DNA of 64,000 nt from DATBVX01 sp963695985 (GCA_963695985.1 CAVOIC010000003.1:1-64000), one strand, 5' to 3'. Positions 1 to 10,683 are shown, numbered from the stretch's first letter. The notes: a model not told the origin generated them from the sequence alone. Made by a program: numbers and translations.

Positions 1-689
1 TCATCGTCCACGGGGGCGACGGCACCGTGAACGAGGCCATGCAGGTCATGGTCGGCACGTCCACCCCGCTCGCGGTGTGGCCGGGCGGCACGTCCAACGT
101 GCTGGCCCGCGAGCTCGACCTGCCGGGCGGCATCGATCTGCTCGCCGACGTCTTCGCGGCGGAGCGGACGCGCCGCGTGTCGGTCGGGCGCGCGGGGGAG
201 CGCTACTTTCTCCTCATGGCCGGGGTCGGCCTCGACGCGGACGTCGTGCGGGCGGTCCATCCGGGGCTCAAGCGCCTGACCGGGGAAGGGGCCTACTGGA
301 TGGCGGGACTCCGTCAGCTCACCGACTGGCACCCGGTGCACTTCCTGGTGGAGACCGACGCCGGCCAGCACAGCGCCACCTTCGCGGTGGTGGCCAATGC
401 TCCGTCCTACGGCGGCGGGCTACGGTTCGCTCCGGAGGCGCGGATGGACGACGATCTGCTCGACATCTGCCTCTTCGACTCCACCCAGCGCCACCGCTTC
501 GCCCGCTATCTGGCCGCGGCCTTCACCGGCTCGCACCTCGGCATGCCCGGCGTGACGTATCTGAAGGCCCGCCGCGTGATGGTGCACGGCGACGCGAGCC
601 GCTTCGTCCAGGTGGACGGCGAATTGCTCGGCCCGCTGCCCGTCAGCTTCGAGTGCGTGCCGGATGCCCTATCCCTGGTGGTGCCGTAG
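1..689 (+). CDS. Diacylglycerol kinase-family lipid kinase, 5' truncated by window edge
   Basis: The open frame enters from before the window (codons in phase from base 3) and ends at a TAG at 687-689, leaving about 228 residues. Almost at once it shows HGGDGT, the nucleotide-binding signature of the DAGK catalytic domain (YegS/BmrU type), followed by GGTSN. Such enzymes phosphorylate diacylglycerol or related lipids with ATP at the membrane. The remaining C-terminal half has the beta-sandwich character expected (PSYGGGLRFAPEA, then a VQVDGE strand near the end). Only the first part of the kinase is missing. The family is clear; the exact lipid substrate cannot be told from this fragment. Confidence 0.85.
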   Translation, partial: IVHGGDGTVNEAMQVMVGTSTPLAVWPGGTSNVLARELDLPGGIDLLADVFAAERTRRVSVGRAGERYFLLMAGVGLDADVVRAVHPGLKRLTGEGAYWMAGLRQLTDWHPVHFLVETDAGQHSATFAVVANAPSYGGGLRFAPEARMDDDLLDICLFDSTQRHRFARYLAAAFTGSHLGMPGVTYLKARRVMVHGDASRFVQVDGELLGPLPVSFECVPDALSLVVP

Positions 690-709
690 AGCGCAGGTTC
701 CAGGGGTGG

Positions 710-715
710 TATAGT
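710..715 (+). promoter_or_regulatory. Possible -10 element upstream of the helicase gene
   Basis: TATAGT lies 8 bases before the ATG of the helicase-nuclease gene, in an otherwise very GC-rich 34-base gap. No convincing -35 box is visible. A -10 this close to the start codon would give a near-leaderless transcript. Similar AT-rich hexamers precede several other left-part genes. Confidence 0.3.
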
Positions 716-723
716 TTCGCCTG

Positions 724-3631
724 ATGGCGGAAGGAGCACGGGGCGCCGAGCGTATCCTCGAAGGGCTGAACGCGCCCCAGGCGGCGGCCGTCACCCATGA
801 GGCCGGCCCGCTGCTCATCATCGCGGGCGCGGGCACCGGCAAGACCACCGTCATCACCCGCCGCATCGCCTATCTCATCGCGACCCGCGCGGCGCGCCCT
901 TCCGAGATCCTGGCGCTGACCTTCACCGACAAGGCGGCGGCCGAGATGGAAGAGCGCGTGGACACCCTCGTGCCCTACGGCTACGCCGACGTGCAGATCG
1001 CCACGTTCCACGCCTTCGGCGACCGCCTCATCAAGGAGAACGCGCTCGAGCTGGGGCTCACCCCGGACTTCCGGGTCCTGACCCGGGCCGAGCAGATCAT
1101 CTTCCTGCGCGACCACCTCTTCGAGTTCCCGCTCAAGCACTACCGGCCGCTCGGCGACCCGACCCGGCACCTCCACGCCGTCCTCACCCAGTTCAGCCGC
1201 CTCAAGGACGAGGACGTGGGCCCGGACGAGTACCTGGGACACGCCGAAGAGCTGCTGGCCGCCGCGACCGACGAGGAGTCGCGCCTCGCGGCCGAGCAGC
1301 ACCTCGAGCTCGCGCGGACCTACGCTCAGTACCAGACGCTGATGGCCCGTCTCGGCCAGATCGACTTCGGCGACCAGATCGTCGAGGCGCTCCGCCTCTT
1401 CCGCACCCGCCCGCACATCCTGCGGCGCTACCAGGGCCGCTACCGGTACATCCTGGTGGACGAGTTCCAGGACACCAACTACGCGCAGTTCGAGCTGGTG
1501 AAGCTGCTGGCGGCCCGGCATCGCAACGTGGCGGTGGTGGGCGACGACGACCAGGCCATCTTCCGCTTCCGCGGCGCGTCCATGAGCAACATCCTCGATT
1601 TCGACCGGACCTATCCGGACGCGCGCCAGGTCGTGCTGCAGGAGAACCGCCGGTCGCCCCAGGCGGTGCTGGACGCGGCCTACCGGCTCATCCAGCACAA
1701 CAACCCCGACCGTCTCGAGGTGGCCCAGAAGATCGACAAGCGGCTCATCTCCACCGTCGGGCAGGGGGAGGCGCCGCGGCACCTGCCCTTCGACACCGTC
1801 TCGACCGAGTCCGACCAGGTGGCCGAGCTCATCCGGGAGCAGCACGAGCGCGGCCGGCCCTATCGCGACTTCGCGGTGCTCGTGCGCGCGAACAACGACG
1901 CGGATCACTATCTGCGGGCGCTCAACATGCGCGGGATCCCGTGGACTTTCTCGGGCAATGCCGGCCTCTACGGGCGGCCCGAGGTCCGCTTGCTCATCGC
2001 GTTCCTGCGGAGCGTGGTCTACACCGACGACTCGGTCAGCCTCCACTACCTGGCGTCCTCCGACGTCTACCAGGTCCCGATCGTGGACCTCACGAACTGC
2101 GCGACGTACGCCACCCGGAAGAACCGCCACCTCTTCGACGTGCTGCACGACGTCCCCACCGAGCTCGCGGTGAGCGACGAGGGGCGTCTCGCGATCGCCC
2201 GGCTGGTGACGGATCTGAGCCGCTACATGGAGCTGGGCCGCGAGCATCCGACCGGCGAGGTGCTCTACCAGTTCCTGGTGGACTCCGGACTCATGACCCG
2301 CTACGCGAAGGCGCCCGCCGAGCTGGAGCAGGAGGTGCAGAACGTCAGCAAGTTCTTCACCCGCGTCAAGGACGCCGCGCGGGTCCTCAAGTACGACAAC
2401 GTGCGCGAGTTCGTGAGCCACCTGGACGCGCTGATGGACGCGGGTGACGATCCGGCGGTGGCGGAGGCCGACACCGAGACGCCCGCGGTGCACGTGCTCA
2501 CCGTGCACAAGGCCAAGGGGCTCGAGTGGCCGATCGTGTTCATGGTGGACTGCGTGCAGAACAAGTTTCCGTCCACCCGCCGCTCCGACCCCCTCGAGAT
2601 GCCGCCCGGGCTGATCAAGGACCTGCTGCCCACCGGCGACTTCCACGAGCAGGAGGAGCGGCGCCTCTTCTACGTGGGCATGACGCGCGCCAAGGAGCGC
2701 CTCTACCTCACCAGCGCGGAGGACATGGGCGGCAAGCGCAAGTGGAAGGTGAGCCAGTTCGTGCTGGAAGCGCTCGACCTGCCGAAGGACGCGGCGCGCC
2801 CCTTCCGCGCGCGGGCCATCGAGGGGCTGCTGCGCCACGCGCCGCCGTCCGGACCTGGCGGGCCGGGCTCGCCCCGATCCCGGCCGACGAGCCGCTGGTG
2901 GTGAGCCATCGGCAGGTGGACGACTACCAGACGTGCCCGCTCAAGTACCAGTTCGTCCACATCCTGCGCATCCCGCTGCGGCAGCATCACTCGGTGGTGT
3001 ACGGCAACGCCCTCCACAAGGCGGTGGAGTTCTACCTGCGCCGGCGCGCGGCGGGCAACTTCACCTCGCTCGAGGACTTCCTGCTCGCCTTCGACAACGC
3101 GTGGCGCAACGAGGGCTTCCTCACCCGTGACCACGAGGAACAGCGCAAGCGGGCGGGGATCGCGGCGCTGACGCGCTTCTATCACGAGGAGGAGGCCTCG
3201 GGGAAGAAGCCCACCGACGTGGAGCGGGAGTTCGGCTTCACGCTCGGCCTCGACCGGGTGCGCGGGCGCTTCGACCGGGTGGACGAGACGCCGGCCGGGC
3301 CTCGTGATCGTGGACTACAAGTCGAGCGACGTCACCGACCAGAAGAAGGCGGATCAGCGCGCGAAGGAGAGCCTGCAGCTCAAGATCTACGCGCTGGCGC
3401 AGTACGAGATGACGGGCCGGCTGCCCGCGCGGGTGGAGCTGCGCTTCCTCGAATCCGGGCTGGTCGGGCGCCACACGCCCACCGACCTGGATCTGGCGAA
3501 GGCCCGCGAGGCCATCGTGGAGGCGGCGCGCGGCATCCGGCGCCGGGAGTTCGAGGCGACCCCCGAGCTACCAGGCCTGCCGCTACTGTCCGTACAACCA
3601 GATCTGCCCGAGCACCGCGACGCAGGAGTGA
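724..3631 (+). CDS. UvrD/PcrA-type helicase fused to a PD-(D/E)XK Fe-S nuclease (frameshifted)
   Basis: This is a superfamily 1A helicase with a C-terminal RecB-type nuclease, about 968 residues once joined. It shows Walker A GAGTGKT (residues 35-41), motif II VDEFQDT near 245, VGDDDQAIFRFRG just after, TVHKAKGLEW near 593 and YVGMTRAKERL near 650. The nuclease has IVDYKSS with a downstream QLKIYALAQY. One cysteine (TCPLKY, about 2934) plus a final CRYCPYNQIC cluster match the four-Cys iron-sulfur staple of AddB-like nucleases. Frames change at about 2,860-2,885, 3,293-3,303 and 3,565, so three indels interrupt it; since similarity continues, I read these as sequence errors. A role in DNA break processing or repair is inferred. 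Confidence 0.85.
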
Positions 3632-3642
3632 GGGGAGACGCC

Positions 3643-4423
3643 ATGAAGCTCAGCGCCAACGGCATCGACATCAACTACGAGATCGAGGGCGAGGGCCCGG
3701 TGGTGACGTTCAGCCACTCGCTCGCCTGCAATCTCTCCATGTGGGACGAGCAGGCGCGCGCGCTCGGAGCCGCTACCGCGTGCTCCGCTACGACACGCGC
3801 GGCCACGGGCAGACCAGCGCGCCCGCCGGCGCCTACACGCTCGATCAGCTCGCCGACGACCTGAAGGGGTTGCTCGACGGCCTCGGCATCAGCGAGACCC
3901 ACTTCGTCGGGCTCTCGATGGGCGGCATGATCGGGCAGGTCTTCGCGCTCAAGCACCCCGCCGATGGTGCAGAGCCTCGTGCTCTGCGACACCACGAGCC
4001 GCTACGCCCCGGGCGCCGCCGCGATCTGGGAGGAGCGCATCAAGACGGTCGGGCGCCAAGGGCATGGAGCCCATGGCGGCCCCGACGCTCGAGCGCTGGT
4101 TCACCGCGCCGTTCCGCGCGCGCCGCAAGGACCTGATGGAGCGCGTGGGCGCCATGATCCGCGCCACGCCCGCCGCGGGCTACATCGGCTGCTGCCACGC
4201 GCTGCCGAAGATCAACGTCACCGAGCGGCTCCGCGACGTGCGCTGCCCCGCGCTGGTGATCGTGGGCGAGGAGGATCCGGGCACGCCGGTGGAGATGGCG
4301 CGCGACATCCACGCCGCGCTGCCGTCCGCCGAGCTGGCCGTGCTGTGCCGGGCGTCGCACCTGTCGAATCTCGAGCAGCCCGAGGAGTTCAACCGGGTGC
4401 TGGGAGGCTTCCTCGACAAGTGA
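3643..4423 (+). CDS. Alpha/beta hydrolase, 3-oxoadipate enol-lactonase-like (frameshifted)
   Basis: The gene starts at an ATG 12 bases after the helicase stop. The protein (about 260 residues) has the nucleophile elbow GLSMGG, an aspartate in the GEEDPGTP loop and a late histidine in ASHLSNLEQPEEF, which form a Ser-Asp-His triad. The order and spacing fit the PcaD/enol-lactonase-like branch of the fold. The frame shifts at about 3,765, 3,957 and 4,055, with clear continuity each time, so errors are likelier than a pseudogene. A lactonase role in aromatic-ring degradation is known for the family; here there are no other pca genes nearby, so the substrate is open. Confidence 0.8.
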
Positions 4424-4479
4424 GCGGTCGGACCAAGCGGTAGCGGAGCCCGCTCTAGTGCCGGTCGCCGCGGCGGCCG

Positions 4480-6159
4480 GTGATCCGGAGGCTGCGCCTC
4501 GTCGCGGGACTGCGCTCTTCGTGTACGTCGTCGTCCACCTCGTCAACCATGCCCTCGGGCTCATATCCCTCGAGGCCATGCAGGTGGGCCCGAGTGGGTC
4601 GTCGTCCTCTGGCGTAGCCTGCCCGGAACCGTCGCGCTCTACGGCGCGTTCCGTCCACATCCCGCTGGGCCTCTGGGCGCTCTACCGCCGCCGCACGCTC
4701 CGGATGCCGGCGTGGGAAGCGACGCAGCTCGTCTTCGGCCTCGCGATCCCGCCTCCTGCTCTTTGCACGTGGCGGGGACGCGCCTCACCGACGAGCTCGT
4801 CGGCACCACGCCATCGTACGCGCGCACCCTCCTCGTCGTTCTGGGCGGTCGACCCGTGGGCGGGCGCGCGCCAGGCGGTCCTGCTGCTCATCGCGTGGAT
4901 ACACGGATGCATGGGCGTGCACTACTGGCTGCGCTTCCGGCCGTGGTACGGGCGGGTCGCGCGAGCTGCTCTACGCCCTCGCCCTGCTCGTGCCCGTGCT
5001 CGCGCTGCTCGGCTCCGCCGCGGCGCGCGCGAGGCGACGGCGATTGCGCGCGCGACCCGGACTTCGCGCAGGGAGCTCATGCGCCGGAGCGCGGCTGACT
5101 CCCGATCAGCGCGGCGCGCCGTGGCGCGTCTTTTACTCGTCGTTCGGGTGGTACGGCGGGGCTCTGGTGGGCGTGATGGCGGCCCGGGGGCGCGCGCGCC
5201 CTGCGCCGGCGCGGCGCCACGTACGGATCAGCTATCCGGACGGGCGTGAGCGTGGTGGTGCCCGCGGCTTCACGATTCTCGAAGCGAGCCGCTTCGCGCC
5301 GCGATCCCGCACGCCTCGGTGTGCGGCGGCCGCGGCCGCTGCTCCACCTGCCGCGTGCGCGTGACCCGCGGCGACCGAGGTCCTGCCCGCCGCGACCGCC
5401 GACGAGCTGCGCGTGCTCGGGCGAGTGGGCGCGCCGGCCCACGTGCGCCTGGCCTGCCAGGTGCGGCCCCGGCGGGACCTCTCGGTGGTGCCGCTCGTCC
5501 CCGCGGGCGTGGGCCCCGGCGCCGCGGCCGGCGACGGCGCGGGCGGCCATCGCGACGGGCGCGAGCTCTCGATCGCGGTGCTGTTCGCGGACCTCCGTGG
5601 GTTCACGCGGCTCGCCGAGCGCAAGCTGCCGTACGACGTGGTCTTCATCCTGAACCGGTACTTCGAGACCGTCGGCGGCGCCATCACCGACGTGGGCGGC
5701 ATCGTCAACCAGTTCACCGGCGACGGGGTGATGGCGCTCTTCGGGGTGGACACGGGTCCGGAGGAAGGCTGCCGGCAGGCGGTCCGAGCCGCCGCCGCCA
5801 TGGTCGCGCGCCTGCACGAGATGAGCCGGACGCTCGCCGACGACCTCGCGACGCCGTTGCGCCTGGGGATCGGCATCCACGCCGGCCCCACCGTGGTGGG
5901 CCAGATGGGGTACGCGACGACCACGTATCTCACCGCGGTGGGGGACACCGTGCACGTGGCCGCCCGCCTCGAGGCCCTCACGAAGGAGTACGGCGCCGAG
6001 CTCGTGCTCTCCGAGGAGGTCGTGGTGCTCGCCGGCCTCGACGTGTCCGATCACGCGCGGCACGAGCTCACCGTGCGCAACCGCGAGGCGCCGCTGGCCA
6101 TCTTCGTGGCGCCGAGCGCGGAACGCCTCGCCGAGCGGCTCGCGCGGGTGCCCGCATGA
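4480..6159 (+). CDS. Membrane / 2Fe-2S ferredoxin / class III adenylate-guanylate cyclase fusion (frameshifted)
   Basis: Three parts are visible across shifted frames. First, a multi-helix membrane domain resembling succinate-dehydrogenase cytochrome b subunits (FVYVVVHLVNHALGL; VHIPLGLWALYRRRTLRMP; HGCMGVHYWLRFRPWY). Second, a plant-type ferredoxin domain with VCGGRGRCSTC (about 5,317-5,350) and the last cysteine in RLACQVRP. Third, a cyclase domain (about 5,570-6,100) with AVLFADLRGFT, NQFTGDGVMALFG and a GIHAGP strand. It would make cAMP or cGMP, perhaps under redox control. GTG 4480 is the only start codon in its frame after a stop, and it fits the homologous N-terminus (RLRLVAG). At least five indels lie between 4,510 and 5,410; the cyclase part is intact. 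Confidence 0.8.
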
Positions 6160-6947
6160 GCCGGCACGGCCACAGCGGGGGGCCCGCGGGGCCGGGCGCG
6201 CCCGAGCCCACGTTCGCGGAGCAGGCGCGCACGCTCGTCCACCTGGGGCGCACCGGCACGCTCGGCACCCTCTCCCGGCGCCACCCGGGCCACCCGTTCG
6301 TCTCGGTCATGCCCTACGCGCCGGACGGGCGCGGCCGGCCGCTCCTGCTCATCAGCACGCTCGCGATGCACACCCAGAACCTCGCGGCCGATCCGCGCGC
6401 GAGCCTCCTCGTGGCCCAGCCCGGCGACGACCCGCTCGCGCTCGCCCGCGTCACGCTCATGGGTGACGGCCGCCGCGTCGAGTCGGGCGAGCGGCCCGCC
6501 GCGCGCGACGCCTACCTCGCGCGCCATCCGAACGCGGTGCACTGGGTCGACTTCGACGATTTCGCGTTCTGGCGCCTCGACGTCGCCGACGTCTACTTCG
6601 TGGGCGGCTTCGGCGCGATGGACTGGCTCACGGTGCCCGGCTACGAGGCGGCCCGCCCCGATCCGCTGGCCGATGCGGCCCCCGGCATCCTCGAGCACAT
6701 GAACCGCGATCACGCCGACGCGCTGGTCCTCTACGCCCGCGTGCTCGGCGACCTCGCCTCGGAGGCGGCAGGGATAGTCGCGGCGGAGATGGTCGCGGTG
6801 GATCGGCTCGGCTTCAAGCTGCGCGTCCGCGCCGCCGACGGCCTGCATGGGTGCCGGATCGGCTTTCCGCGCGAGGTCACCAGTCCCGAGCAGTGCCGCG
6901 TCGTCCTGATCGAGATGCTCGACGACTTGCGCAGCCGCCCGCGGTGA
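6156..6947 (+). CDS. HugZ-like pyridoxamine-phosphate-oxidase-fold protein with DUF2470 domain
   Basis: A 263-residue intact protein whose ATG overlaps the cyclase stop (ATGA), so the two are probably translated together. Residues 15-165 form a split-barrel flavin/haem-binding domain of the PNPOx-like type (LGTLSRRHPGHPFVSVMPYA, then ASLLVAQPG). The C-terminal part starting at GILEHMNRDHADAL is the DUF2470 domain found in HugZ-type haem-degrading proteins and plant homologues. The family may bind haem or flavin; the true activity here is not determined. Pairing with a redox-domain cyclase is suggestive but unproven. Confidence 0.8.
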   Translation: MSRHGHSGGPAGPGAPEPTFAEQARTLVHLGRTGTLGTLSRRHPGHPFVSVMPYAPDGRGRPLLLISTLAMHTQNLAADPRASLLVAQPGDDPLALARVTLMGDGRRVESGERPAARDAYLARHPNAVHWVDFDDFAFWRLDVADVYFVGGFGAMDWLTVPGYEAARPDPLADAAPGILEHMNRDHADALVLYARVLGDLASEAAGIVAAEMVAVDRLGFKLRVRAADGLHGCRIGFPREVTSPEQCRVVLIEMLDDLRSRPR

Positions 6948-6975
6948 CGTATGTACTCCCGAAAGGAGAAGACCC

Positions 6976-7852
6976 ATGGCACGCCACATCAAGGTCGCCG
7001 CCGCCCAGATGGGCCCCAACAACGAAGGGACGAGCCGGGAAGAGATCGTCGAGCGCATGCTCGCGCTGCTCGACCAGGCCGTGGTGGAAGGCGTCGAGAT
7101 CCTGGCCTATCCCGAGATGGCGCTCACCACCTACTTCCCCAAGCGCGTGCGCGACGACTTCGACCAGTTCTTCGAGACCGAGATGCCGCCCAAGGCGCTG
7201 GCCCCGCTGCTGCAGCGGGCGCGCGAGGCGCGCATCGCCTGCCACGTGGGCTTCTGCGAGAAGGACCACGGCCGCTACTTCAACACCGCGCTCCTGACCG
7301 ACGAGTCCGGCAAGCTCGCGGGCACGTTCAGGAAGATTCATCTACCGGGCGCGACGCACGCCGGACGGGCACGCGCAGGTCTACGAGCCCCACTTCTTCG
7401 AGTCGGGCAATAGCGGCTACCGCGTCTTCGACGCGGCCCGGACCAAGGTCGGCATCGCGATCTGCCAGGACCGGCGCTTCCCGGAGTCCTACCGGAGCCT
7501 CGGCCTGCTGGGCGCCGAGATCGTGCTGATCGGCTACAACACGCCGCTGTCGCCGCTGGCCCTCGATCTGAACGAGCTGTGCCTGCGCGCGGGCGCCTAC
7601 CAGAACAACCTGTTCGTGGTCGGCATCGCCAAGGCGGGCGTCGAGGACGGCATGGAGCTGATCGGCGGCTCGTGCATCGTGAACCCGATGGGGCAGGTGG
7701 TCGCCAAGGCCGCCACCACCGGCGACGAGCTGATCGCGGCCCGGATCGACCTCGACCAGATGGTCCCCGCGCGCAAGCGCTGGGACTTCCTCGGCCGCCG
7801 GCATCCCGAGCACTACGGCCTGCTGACCCAGCCCACGAAGCGAGGGGCGTGA
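6976..7852 (+). CDS. Nitrilase-superfamily amidohydrolase, N-carbamoyl amino acid hydrolase-like (one frameshift)
   Basis: A carbon-nitrogen hydrolase of about 292 residues preceded by a good AAAGGAG ribosome site (6962-6968). The Glu-Lys-Cys triad is visible: YPEMALTTYFP, FRKIHLPG and AICQDRRFPES. A single-base shift near 7,345-7,350 moves the second half into the next frame without losing the family pattern. It overlaps the following hydantoinase gene (TGATG). Hydantoinase and N-carbamoylase act in sequence on cyclic ureides, so I infer that this enzyme hydrolyses the N-carbamoyl product to an amino acid, ammonia and CO2. A beta-ureidopropionase-type substrate is equally possible. Confidence 0.85.
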
Positions 7853-9286
7853 TGCAGCGTCCCGCGAAGAGCTCTTCGGTCGATCTGATCGTCGCGGGGC
7901 GGTCGCGTGGTCACCCCGACCGAGGTGCTGGAGACCGCGGTGGCGGTGAAGGACGGCCAGATCGTCGCGCTGGGAGCCGAGGCGATGCTGCCGCCCGCCG
8001 AGCGCACCATCGACGCCACCGGCAAGTACGTGCTGCCGGGGCTGATCGACTGCCACGTGCACCTGGGCGCGGTCTACGACGACTGGCACACCGGGCCGGT
8101 GGCCGCCGCGCACGCCGGGCTGACGACGCTGCTCTCGTTCGTGGAGTACGACGACCAGGCGCGCGAGACGCTGCCCCAGGCGCTCGAGCGCCTGCGCGAC
8201 GAGGCGGGGCGGCAGTCGGTGGTGGACTTCGGCTTCCACTTCATCCTGAACAACCAGCCCTACATCCTGGACGGGCTGGCCGAGGCCTTCGAGCAGGGCG
8301 TGACGTCGTACAAGATCTTCATGACCTACAAGCGGCGGCCGAACCGCATGTGCTCGGACGAGTTCATCGCCCAGGTCATGGAGCGGATCGCGGCGCTGGG
8401 GGGCGTCTGCCAGCTCCATTGCGAGAACGGCGACATCCTCTACCACCTCGAGAACAAGTCGATCGCGGCCGGGCGGGTGAAGCCCACCGACTTCCCGGCC
8501 ACCTGCCCGCCGTGGACCGAGGAAGAGGCGATCAACCGGGCCATCCTCATCGGCGAGATGACCAAGTGCCCGGTCTACGTCGTCCACCTCTCGACCAAGG
8601 GCGGGCTCGAGCGGATCAAGGAAGCGCAGGCCCGCGGCCAGCGCGTGTGGACCGAGACCTGCCCGCAGTACCTCCTGCTCACCGAGAAGGAGATGGAGGC
8701 GTGGGGCCCGCTCGCCAAGATCGGCCCGCCGCTCCGGCCGGTCGGCGGCGGCGACGGCGACGCGCTCTGGGGGGGCAGCCGGGAGGGCTACATCGCCACG
8801 GTGGCGAGCGACCACTCGCCGCGCCGCAAGGAGCTGAAGGAGCCGGGCTGGAAGAACATCTTCGTGGACGGCAAGGGCAATCCGGTCCCGTTCGGCAGCC
8901 CGTCGATCGAGACGCTGGTGCCGCTCATGTGGAGCGAGGGCGTGGTGAAGCGCGGCCTCCCGGTCACGTGGCTGGCGCGCGTGATGGCCGAGAATCCGGC
9001 GCGGATCTTCGGCCTCTACCCAAGGAAGGGCGCGATCCGAGTGGGCGCCGACGCCGATCTCACCATCATCGATCCCGACGCCGACGGGACCATCAAGGTG
9101 GCCGATCATCACGGGATCGCGGGCTGGACGCTCTACGAGGGCTGGAAGTCGCGGGGGCGGCCCTGGATGACGGTGCTGCGCGGCCAGGTGCTGCTGAACC
9201 AGGGCCGGCTCGAGCAGAAGCCGGGCTACGGCCGGTACCTCGCGCGCACGGGGCCGGTGGCGCCCATCGCGGGCGGCGCGGGGTAG
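7852..9286 (+). CDS. Dihydropyrimidinase / D-hydantoinase-type cyclic amidohydrolase (one frameshift)
   Basis: A metal-dependent amidohydrolase of about 478 residues. Binuclear-centre ligands are visible: GLIDCHVHLG (HxH), SYKIFMTYK (the lysine normally carboxylated), LHCENGD, VVHLSTKGG and VASDHSP (Asp). The start is the ATG at 7852, overlapping the upstream stop; the first 16 codons are in one frame and the rest in the next, with the change close to 7,900. The product opens cyclic ureides such as hydantoins or dihydropyrimidines. With the carbamoylase upstream it forms a two-step ureide hydrolysis unit. Allantoinase is an alternative but fits the residue pattern less well. Confidence 0.88.
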
Positions 9287-9297
9287 GGCGCCTCGCG

Positions 9298-10683
9298 ATG
9301 ACGGACTACCTCGACCGGCTCGCGGCCTTCGTCGAGGCGGTGGACGCCGAGCGCCTGACGGGTGCGGGGCTGCGGGCGGCCCGGCTCGTGCTGCTCGACA
9401 CGATCGGCGCGATGGTGGCGGGCAGCGCGATGCCCGAGAACCGCCGCCTCGCCGAGGCCATGCACGAGCGGCGCTCGCGCGCCACCGCCACGCTGCTGGG
9501 CCACGCCGGGAAGGCGGACCCACTCCTCGCGACCTTCGTCAACGCGACCGCGGGAGTGGCGCTCGAGGTGGACGAGGGGAGCCGCCTGGGTGGCGGGCAC
9601 CCCGCCATCCACGTGGTCCCCGGCGCGCTCGCGGTGGCGGAGGACGTCGGCGCCGACGGGCGGCGGCTGCTCGAGAGCATCATCGCCGGCTACGAGGTCT
9701 GCTCGCGGCTCGGCAGCGCGACGACGCCCCGGCCCAACGTCCACTCGCACGGCACCTGGGGCACCATCGGGACCGCGGTGGCGGCGGCCAAGCTGGGCGG
9801 CCTCGACGCGGCGGGCGTGCGGTCGGTGATCAATCTTGCCGCGAGCATGAGCCCCGCCAATACCTGGACCACGGCGCTCGAGGGCGTGACGATCCGCAAC
9901 GCCTACCCCGGACGCTCCGGGCTCGAAGGTCTCCTCGCGGTGGATCTCCATCGCGCGGGATTCACCGGCCTGGCCGACGCGCCGAGCGACGTGTACGGCA
10001 CCATCCTGGCCGACCGCTTCGAGCCCGCGCGCGCGCTGGACGGCCTCGGCGGGCCGCTGCGCATCGAGCAGAACTACTTCAAGCTCTACGCCTGCTGCCG
10101 CTACAACCACTTCGCGCTCGACGCGCTGCTGGCGATGGCGAAGGCGGAGCGGCTCGAGGCCGCTCAGGTCGAGCGCGTGGTGGTGACCACGATCCCGTTC
10201 GGCCCGCGCATGGCGGGGGCCGCGCCCACGTCGATGCTGGGGGCGAAGTTCTCGATCCCGTACGCGGTGGCGGCGGCGCTGGTGCTGGGCCGAGCCGACG
10301 TCGGCGCGTTCGTCGAGCCGGCGCTCTCCGACCCGCGTATCCGGTCCCTGGCCGCGCGGGTGGAGGTGCGCGTGGACCCGGAGATGTCACCGCGCCGGGT
10401 GGACTACCCGACGGCGCTCGTCGAGGTGCGGCTCCGGGATGGGCGCACGCTGTCCGACTCCACCACGGTGGTGCGCGGGGACTTCGCGGATCCGGTTCCG
10501 GCCGGGGAGGTTGTCGGGAAGTTCATCTCGCTGGTGGCCGACGTGCTGGGCGCCGACCGCGCTCGCGCGGTGGCGGAGATCGTGGAACAGGTCGAGACGC
10601 TCAAGGACGTCCGCGACCTGACCGCGCTGCTCAGTAGTCCTTCGGGTCCAGCAGGTCGCGGAGGCCGTCGCCCGCCAGGTTGA
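9298..10683 (+). CDS. MmgE/PrpD family protein
   Basis: An intact 461-residue protein starting at ATG 9298, 11 bases after the hydantoinase stop. It shows family features: an N-terminal helical domain with LLDTIGAMVAGS, HSHGTWGTIG, NYFKLYACCRYNHFALDA (the usual YKxxxxCRxxH-type block) and KFSIPYAVAAAL. Relatives include 2-methylcitrate dehydratase and many uncharacterised catabolic members. Placement in an amide/ureide cluster, with no methylcitrate genes, suggests a different dehydratase or lyase substrate. Its last 53 bases overlap the end of the convergent permease gene; the true C-terminus might be shorter if an indel exists near 10,630. Confidence 0.85.
   Translation: MTDYLDRLAAFVEAVDAERLTGAGLRAARLVLLDTIGAMVAGSAMPENRRLAEAMHERRSRATATLLGHAGKADPLLATFVNATAGVALEVDEGSRLGGGHPAIHVVPGALAVAEDVGADGRRLLESIIAGYEVCSRLGSATTPRPNVHSHGTWGTIGTAVAAAKLGGLDAAGVRSVINLAASMSPANTWTTALEGVTIRNAYPGRSGLEGLLAVDLHRAGFTGLADAPSDVYGTILADRFEPARALDGLGGPLRIEQNYFKLYACCRYNHFALDALLAMAKAERLEAAQVERVVVTTIPFGPRMAGAAPTSMLGAKFSIPYAVAAALVLGRADVGAFVEPALSDPRIRSLAARVEVRVDPEMSPRRVDYPTALVEVRLRDGRTLSDSTTVVRGDFADPVPAGEVVGKFISLVADVLGADRARAVAEIVEQVETLKDVRDLTALLSSPSGPAGRGGRRPPG

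Noticed and set aside
643..2838. Long open frame on the minus strand opposite the helicase
   Set aside because: It is rich in His, Arg, Leu and Val repeats produced by antisense reading of high-GC codons; no domain motif is present, and the plus strand has a complete helicase here.
7328..9523. Long minus-strand open frame opposite the amidohydrolases
   Set aside because: Low-complexity Arg/His/Leu sequence without motifs; the plus strand encodes a clear hydantoinase with metal ligands.
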